From Candidatus Pelearchaeum sp. (GTDB lineage Archaea; Thermoproteota; Nitrososphaeria_A; Caldarchaeales; Caldarchaeaceae), in the NCBI GenBank assembly GCA_015520425.1, contig WAQC01000132.1, positions 1 through 10,813 on the forward strand: 10,813 nucleotides of DNA. The letters run 5' to 3'. Positions 6,972-10,813 of the stretch are shown here, in pieces. How positions within the stretch are numbered: position 1 is the first letter of the stretch; each line of letters starts with the position of its first letter. Under the pieces are notes generated by a model. The model worked only from the letters and a program-made list of their open reading frames with translations, searched no databases and was not told the origin of the DNA. Both the position numbers and the translations under genes were made by a program.

Positions 6972-7794
6972 TAGTCTTACCCCCATATGAGAGCCTCTCC
7001 AGCAGGAAGCTTTCTGCTTCACTAATCAGCTGCTCAGCCCGCTTATCGTCGCCACTTACCCCAACGATAAAGTCCAGGTCTATGACCGACTCGCCACCTT
7101 CAAAGCCGCGTGGATTACTCTTAATATACACGCCCCTGAATCTCTTCATTGCCTCGTCTATCAGCGGTGATAGAGAGGACTCCAAAACTCCGCGAACCGT
7201 TATTCTTTTGGTGATGAACTTCCTGCCGCGCGACTCTGTTAAGAGGAGTGGGTATAGCTCGTTGTTGAAGATGTCTTGAAGCTCTGAGGGCACGCCTGGT
7301 AGGCAGACTATCTTGACACCCGCTTTACGGAGAAGCACGCCTGGTGCTGTTCCCACGTTATTCCTGAGCGGCCGCGCTCCCTGCGGTATTGTCGCCATCT
7401 TTATCCTAGCACTAGTAAGCTCCACACGCTCAATAAGGCCCTTCTCCACCATCCGTTCATAATGCTCGCGGATAAGCTCCAGAGCCTCATCGCTTACTTT
7501 GAGCTTTTTACCAACAGCCTTAGCTACCCCCTCAAGGGTTTTATCATCATGAGTAGGCCCAAGGCCGCCGCTGATAATCAACCACCGCGGCTTTCTGCGT
7601 ATAGCCTCGCGGATGGAGGCAGAGATATCCGTTATATCATCCCTAACTATCACAGCACGCTTGACTATGAAGCCGAGAGCGCTAAGCCTTCCACAGAGCC
7701 ATTGAAGATTAGTATTCAGGGTACGGCCATCAAGCAGTTCATTACCAACGTTGATGATTTCAACCGTAAGCCTTCTTGAGGGCATCCTTAACAT
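6937..7794 (-). CDS. CinA/MoaB-like molybdopterin-binding domain protein (COG1058)
   Basis: 285 residues. Motifs of the MoaB/Mog-like domain found at the N-terminus of CinA occur in order: VGNELLDGRTLNTN (16-29), SGGLGPTHDD (75-84), NNVGTAPG (145-152) and LPGVPSE (165-171). There is no C-terminal NMN amidohydrolase domain, as is usual for stand-alone archaeal proteins. In full-length CinA this domain acts as a pyrophosphatase (for example on ADP-ribose), but archaeal single-domain substrates are unclear. Start: ATG at 7792-7794, with a second ATG three codons in (7783-7785). A TATA-like box centred near 7817 predicts transcription beginning at or just before these ATGs, so the mRNA is likely leaderless. 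The last 35 bases overlap the isomerase start region, and the final ~15 residues are low-complexity and polar. Confidence 0.88.
   Translation of the reverse strand: MLRMPSRRLTVEIINVGNELLDGRTLNTNLQWLCGRLSALGFIVKRAVIVRDDITDISASIREAIRRKPRWLIISGGLGPTHDDKTLEGVAKAVGKKLKVSDEALELIREHYERMVEKGLIERVELTSARIKMATIPQGARPLRNNVGTAPGVLLRKAGVKIVCLPGVPSELQDIFNNELYPLLLTESRGRKFITKRITVRGVLESSLSPLIDEAMKRFRGVYIKSNPRGFEGGESVIDLDFIVGVSGDDKRAEQLISEAESFLLERLSYGGKTNEGDQPQRHGK
6979..6984 (-). promoter_or_regulatory. Ribosome binding site deciding the sugar isomerase start
   Basis: The minus strand reads GGGGGT followed by seven bases and the ATG at 6969-6971. The site lies inside the end of the CinA-like gene. The next in-frame ATG (6945-6947) has its nearest purine-rich tract about 15 bases away, so this one is favoured. 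Confidence 0.5.
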
Positions 7795-7812
7795 TTTCTA
7801 GCGTGGTTGAGC

Positions 7813-7821
7813 TTATTTATT
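7813..7821 (-). promoter_or_regulatory. TATA-like box of the CinA-like gene cluster
   Basis: The minus strand reads AATAAATAA, centred about 23 bp before the A of the ATG at 7794 and about 32 bp before the ATG at 7785. No SD precedes the first ATG. This is the likely promoter for the CinA-like, isomerase and SpoIIM-like genes. Confidence 0.45.
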
Positions 7822-7827
7822 GATGAC

Positions 7828-7889
7828 GCCGTAAGCAGTTATAGATTGTGAGCCGCATATCTTGTCTGCATGTTTTTAAGTCTTACGGC
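7828..7889. repeat. Long-range inverted repeat / possible RNA stem in the divergent gap
   Basis: GCCGTAAG at 7828-7835 is perfectly complementary to CTTACGGC at 7882-7889. Inside are shorter complementary pairs: GCAG (7835-7838) with CTGC (7866-7869), and AGAT (7843-7846) with ATCT (7859-7862). On the plus strand a T-rich CTTTTC follows the outer arm. It lies upstream of the CinA-like promoter and about 100 bp before the DUF3786 start. It could be a small RNA, a leader structure or chance. The rest of the 194-bp gap (7795-7988) shows only a TTTAAA (7917-7922), a T6 run (7940-7943 region) and a GT-rich stretch before the DUF3786 ATG. Confidence 0.3.
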
Positions 7890-7988
7890 CTTTTCTCCCA
7901 ACGTAATTCCATAGACTTTAAACCCGTATGATTCACGTTTTTTAGTCCTGAAATAGTTGATAATTGCTGTTGTGTGTGGGTTGTGTAG

Positions 7989-8675
7989 ATGTCGCGGCGG
8001 CCTGATACCCCAGCTAGGAGTGATAGTGAGCTAGCCAGCTGGCTCAAACAATCACTTGAGAAACTGAACCAGCTAAAGCCTGAAGAAGTGGCCAAGAAAT
8101 GTGGAGTTGTTTTTCTAAATCCACGCGAGAAGAAAGGTGGTGGCCGTTTCATAGTTAATTTACTTAACAAGACATTCACGGTAGAGTTAGCAAGCAGGGA
8201 GGTTGTGGATTTAATCACGGGAAAACAGGTTCAGGATAAGCTTGCCTATGTAATAGCCGAGTACCTAGCAACGGGTGATGGGACGCCCCTGTCGGATTCA
8301 TGGGTTCCCATGAGCAAGACCATAACCGCGCAGGAGCTTTCCACATATTTCCAAAAGGCCGTCATACGTCCCATGACTAGGCTATTCGGCCACGACTCAG
8401 AACTCTTTGAAGCGTCTGCTCGTGCGCTAGGCGGAAAACGGGAACGCTTAGGTGGCCGTAGCTTCTCCTTCCTCTTCCTCCCAAAGGTTAAGCTGCTCTT
8501 CCAAGTCTGGGCTGTTGATAAACGAGACCTCACACCACCAGCAATCAACGTATCACACAGCTCCAACGCAACAAGATACCTCAAGCCTCTTCCACTAACC
8601 TACGCTTGTGAGATTATGGTTGATTGGCTGGAGAGGGAGGCCAAGAAACAGTCAAAGGGCAGGGCAAGCTCCTAG
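7989..8675 (+). CDS. DUF3786 family protein of unknown function
   Basis: 228 residues. The family pattern is recognisable: an N-terminal LKPEEVAKKCGV (29-40), a short beta-rich segment with FIVNLLNKTFTVEL (54-67), the helix YVIAEYLATGDGTPLSDSWVP (87-107) matching the family's LhYL..G..lsg.W region, and the FQKAVIRPMTRLFG helix (121-134). LGG follows at 147-149, then FLPKVKLLFQVWAVD (163-177), PPAINVSHSSNATRYL (183-198) and a C-terminal helix. No signal peptide or membrane segment is seen; it is predicted cytoplasmic. Two cysteines (C38, C207) are the only ones. No biochemical role is known to me. The start is ATG at 7989 without a good SD; GATAATT at 7959-7965 is a weak candidate TATA box that would make the mRNA leaderless. 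The stop overlaps that of the convergent adenosyltransferase (shared CTAG). Confidence 0.8.
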   Translation: MSRRPDTPARSDSELASWLKQSLEKLNQLKPEEVAKKCGVVFLNPREKKGGGRFIVNLLNKTFTVELASREVVDLITGKQVQDKLAYVIAEYLATGDGTPLSDSWVPMSKTITAQELSTYFQKAVIRPMTRLFGHDSELFEASARALGGKRERLGGRSFSFLFLPKVKLLFQVWAVDKRDLTPPAINVSHSSNATRYLKPLPLTYACEIMVDWLEREAKKQSKGRASS

Positions 8676-9211
8676 CGTTGCCACTCTGGGTCTGGAACGC
8701 CTGCTCTATGGTTTATGACACGCGCTACCGCGAAGAGTAGCGTTGAGAGTCGGTTAAGGTAGGCTATTATCGTCTGGCTCACATCCTCAACCTCTGAGAG
8801 GGCCACGACCTCGCGTTCGGCTCTCCTAGCTATTGTCCTAGCTAGATGCGCTAGTGCTGCTGCTTTAGTCCCGCCAGCGAATATGAACCTCTGGATTGGT
8901 GGGAGCTCAGACTCTAAGCGCGTAACCTCGCTATCAAGCCAATCTACAAGCTCGCGCCCCACCTCTGGAAGCCCCTTGACAGGCCGCGCAACAGAGAGGT
9001 TGGCACCAATCATGAAGAGATGCTCTTGGACGCGTGTGAGCGTTTCTTGGATGTCTTGATGCTCCACGAATGTCTTTACGACTCCAATGGCTGCGGAGAG
9101 CTCGTCCACCGCGCCGTATGCTGCTACTCTGGGGTGGCTCTTCTTTACTCTGCCGCCTCCCATGAGGTCTGTTTCTCCACTATCGCCCCGTCCATAACGG
9201 TATCCCAACAC
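8672..9211 (-). CDS. PduO-type cob(I)alamin adenosyltransferase
   Basis: 179 residues, the normal length for the family. The N-terminal ATP-binding loop is RGDSGETDLMGGGRV (8-22), followed by AYGAVDELSAAIG (31-43). The central helix is ARTIARRAEREV (124-135), and IIAYLNRLSTLLF (148-160) is the family's YLNRLSD..F motif with the usual Asp replaced by Thr (T157). The family's LPGG reads FAGG here. The enzyme transfers the adenosyl group of ATP to cob(I)alamin to make coenzyme B12, in the cytoplasm, usually as a trimer. The start is GTG at 9209-9211, adjoining the TAG of the upstream iron-sulfur gene, with GGAGG eight bases upstream. No B12-dependent enzyme lies in the window, so the client (a mutase or class II ribonucleotide reductase, for example) is unknown. 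The 3' end overlaps the DUF3786 gene by 4 bp. Confidence 0.92.
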   Translation of the reverse strand: MLGYRYGRGDSGETDLMGGGRVKKSHPRVAAYGAVDELSAAIGVVKTFVEHQDIQETLTRVQEHLFMIGANLSVARPVKGLPEVGRELVDWLDSEVTRLESELPPIQRFIFAGGTKAAALAHLARTIARRAEREVVALSEVEDVSQTIIAYLNRLSTLLFAVARVINHRAGVPDPEWQR

Positions 9212-10813
9212 CTAGCCACCCTCCAGAATGCTCTTCAAAAACGGTATGGCGTGAGCAACTCTCAGGCGTGAGAGTTCGCGAAGCTGGAGCATACATATAG
9301 TACTCTCAGTTACTATAATGTCTGCTTCTGTTGCTTCAAGTGATTGTACGACTTTCTCACCTATTGAGCGGCTCAGCTCATAGCCTACATACCCGCTTCT
9401 CATGCCCCATGTTCCAGCCATGCCGCAGCAGCCCTCATCAACAAAGCTAACCTCAATACCCAGCATGGATAAGAGCCTAGCCATAGCTGGCTGCGCGCCG
9501 CGCTCCCTAGCGTGGCAAGGCCAGTGATACGCCACATGTATATCCTTGTCAATACTAGTGCTAGCATTGCGTAGTAGTAAGGCTAGGTATTCTGGGAATC
9601 CATAAGTACGGGCAGCAAGCTCTCCTGCACTTTCATCATCTACGAGACGTGGGTATGCTTCTCTAATGCAGTAAGCGGCGGTGGGCTCTAGACAGACAAC
9701 ATCACACCCAGCCCTAACATGCTCCAATAGGTAGCTGATGTTCTTCCTAGCTATCTCCCTAGCCTGCTTCAGGTAGCCATACTGTATGAGGGGCATACCA
9801 CTGCTCAACTGTTGTGGAACAACCAGTCCGACACCAAATCTTTTGAGAATATCTACAGCATCAAGCCCAATCTCAGGAAACATATACATAATCATAGCAT
9901 CAGTAAATAGAGCAGCGCGCTTCTCCATTTTCTCTCCAGCCGCTTCTCTTACAAGCTTCCTAAAGCTCTTAGAAGCTATGCGCGGAAGTGGTCTTCGCCT
10001 ATCTATCCCCGCGAGCCGCTCAAGCAACTTCCTACCCAGCCCGCTCTGCATGAAGAGATTAGCAACGCGCGGCATGTAGGAGCCTAGCTTGATGAGCGTG
10101 TCATAGTTGCGGAGGAGCCATGGAGCAGCCTCACCATACAGCCCATTCCCCCTCTCCTTAATGCTTGAGATTAGGAACGGAATATCTATCTCCACTGGAC
10201 ACTCAAGCTTACACAAGCCACAGCTTACGCAAAGGCTAGAGAAAGAATACGCGGCCTCCTCGCCGTGTGTTATCGCAGTCCATGGAAGCCCTATGGGGCC
10301 AGTGTATATATGGCCAAACACATGGCCGCCTACCGTCCTATAGGTTGGGCAGACGTTGAAGCAAGCGGCACACCTAATACACTCAAGCGCTTCAGATAGC
10401 GTCCCATCACTGAGAGCCGCGAGCCGTCCATTATCAACCAAGACAATATGAAACTCATCCCACCGCCCAGCATTCCCAGGCCCAAGCCCAATAACCGTGA
10501 CATAGCTAGATATCCTCTGCCCAGTGGCGCTTGGTATTAAGATGCTCAGCGTCTGCAAAGCCTCGGCTAGATTTGAGACGACCTTTTCTACACCAGCTAT
10601 GCAGATATACACGCGTGGGATTGATGTTACGAAACGCTCATTCCCCTCGTTGGTTACTACGAATATCGCTCCCTCTTCTGCTGCTATTACGTTTGCTCCC
10701 GTTATCCCAATGTCTGCGCTGAGGAACTTACTGCGTAGCTCGCTCCTCACGTGCTGGGTTATTGCCTCTGCCTCGGGCTTTAGCCCTGCTGCGAATATCT
10801 CGGCAACACTCGC
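9212..10813 (-). CDS. LutB-LutA-like iron-sulfur oxidoreductase fusion (5' end outside window)
   Basis: The frame is open to the window edge: 21 further residues (ASVAEIF to ITQH) precede a GTG at 10748-10750. They continue the LUD domain, so that GTG is not taken as the start. Numbering from it: the end of the LUD domain is ADIGITGANVIAAEEG (12-27) and VTNEGNER; ferredoxin-type cluster 1 is C124, C127, C130, C134-P; cluster 2 is C174, C177, C180, C184-P. A LutA/GlpC-like region with two CCG-type repeats follows (about 277-500). The second repeat keeps HWPCH (C412), GCCGMAGTWGM (C441, C442) and C486. The first has LSSGMP (S316, S317) in place of CCG. Such proteins pass electrons from lactate or similar 2-hydroxyacids to the respiratory chain; substrate is unproven. 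The adenosyltransferase follows directly. Confidence 0.85.
   Translation of the reverse strand, partial: ASVAEIFAAGLKPEAEAITQHVRSELRSKFLSADIGITGANVIAAEEGAIFVVTNEGNERFVTSIPRVYICIAGVEKVVSNLAEALQTLSILIPSATGQRISSYVTVIGLGPGNAGRWDEFHIVLVDNGRLAALSDGTLSEALECIRCAACFNVCPTYRTVGGHVFGHIYTGPIGLPWTAITHGEEAAYSFSSLCVSCGLCKLECPVEIDIPFLISSIKERGNGLYGEAAPWLLRNYDTLIKLGSYMPRVANLFMQSGLGRKLLERLAGIDRRRPLPRIASKSFRKLVREAAGEKMEKRAALFTDAMIMYMFPEIGLDAVDILKRFGVGLVVPQQLSSGMPLIQYGYLKQAREIARKNISYLLEHVRAGCDVVCLEPTAAYCIREAYPRLVDDESAGELAARTYGFPEYLALLLRNASTSIDKDIHVAYHWPCHARERGAQPAMARLLSMLGIEVSFVDEGCCGMAGTWGMRSGYVGYELSRSIGEKVVQSLEATEADIIVTESTICMLQLRELSRLRVAHAIPFLKSILEGG
9220..9224 (-). promoter_or_regulatory. Strong ribosome binding site for the adenosyltransferase GTG start
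   Basis: The minus strand reads GGAGG, then eight bases, then GTG (9209-9211). The site lies within the last codons of the upstream LutB/LutA-like gene, whose TAG abuts the GTG. It is the best SD in the window, which supports the GTG start and translational coupling. Confidence 0.7.

Noticed and set aside
6972..7022. Longer sugar isomerase starting at 7022
   Set aside because: It would overlap the CinA-like gene by 86 bp and add a sequence with no family similarity; the ATG at 6971 has an SD-like GGGGGT at good spacing.
7819..7950. Possible C/D box guide RNA (TTGATGA near 7820, CTGA near 7947)
   Set aside because: The C-box first base does not match, the boxes are about 120 bases apart, and no D'/C' pair is found between them.
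10748..10750. GTG as the true start of the iron-sulfur fusion gene
   Set aside because: The frame stays open to the window edge and the 21 upstream residues continue the LUD domain, so the gene is treated as partial.
1..10813. Defence system, mobile element, CRISPR array, tRNA or rRNA
   Set aside because: No transposase, integrase, nuclease cassette, spaced repeats, or cloverleaf-like sequence was seen on either strand; the genes are housekeeping or metabolic.

Overview
The window looks like a chromosomal segment from a (probably hyper)thermophilic archaeon, most likely of the TACK group. The pointers are an archaeal bifunctional phosphoglucose/phosphomannose isomerase, a GxHyD-type preflagellin/prepilin peptidase, an archaeal SpoIIM-like membrane protein, a CDKAL1/MtaB-type tRNA methylthiotransferase, a ThiI without a rhodanese domain, TATA-like boxes about 25 bp upstream of starts, and a mix of near-leaderless and Shine-Dalgarno (SD) starts. 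The lineage within TACK cannot be fixed by eye; a Caldarchaeales/Aigarchaeota-like or Bathyarchaeia-like genome are guesses only. There are no tRNAs, rRNAs, CRISPR arrays, insertion sequences or phage genes. Coding density is very high and no gene-free gap exceeds about 200 bp.

Layout. (1) Bases 1-129 (+) are the tail of a membrane protein. (2) Bases 3274-121 (-) are a three-gene block: purine-type phosphoribosyltransferase, radical-SAM tRNA methylthiotransferase, ThiI tRNA sulfurtransferase. (3) A compact divergent promoter region (3275-3365) carries a pair of imperfect direct repeats. (4) Bases 3366-5349 (+) are glutamate dehydrogenase followed one base later by the prepilin peptidase. (5) Bases 7794-5330 (-) are a CinA/MoaB-like domain protein, the phosphoglucose/phosphomannose isomerase and the SpoIIM-like membrane protein, tightly packed with SD-led starts. 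(6) A second divergent gap (7795-7988) holds a long-range inverted repeat. (7) Bases 7989-8675 (+) are a DUF3786 protein. (8) Bases 10813-8672 (-) are a LutB-LutA-like iron-sulfur fusion (5' end outside the window) followed directly by a PduO-type cob(I)alamin adenosyltransferase.

Most of the window is core metabolism and tRNA modification. I see no convincing previously undescribed multi-gene system. The best leads are individual: a Cx4Cx2C radical-SAM motif where this family normally has Cx3Cx2C; a LutA-like half in which the first CCG repeat has lost its cysteines while the second largely keeps them; the uncharacterised DUF3786 protein; an archaeal ThiI with neither a rhodanese domain nor a CxxC pair; and a repeated site lying at both promoters of the phosphoribosyltransferase/glutamate dehydrogenase divergon.
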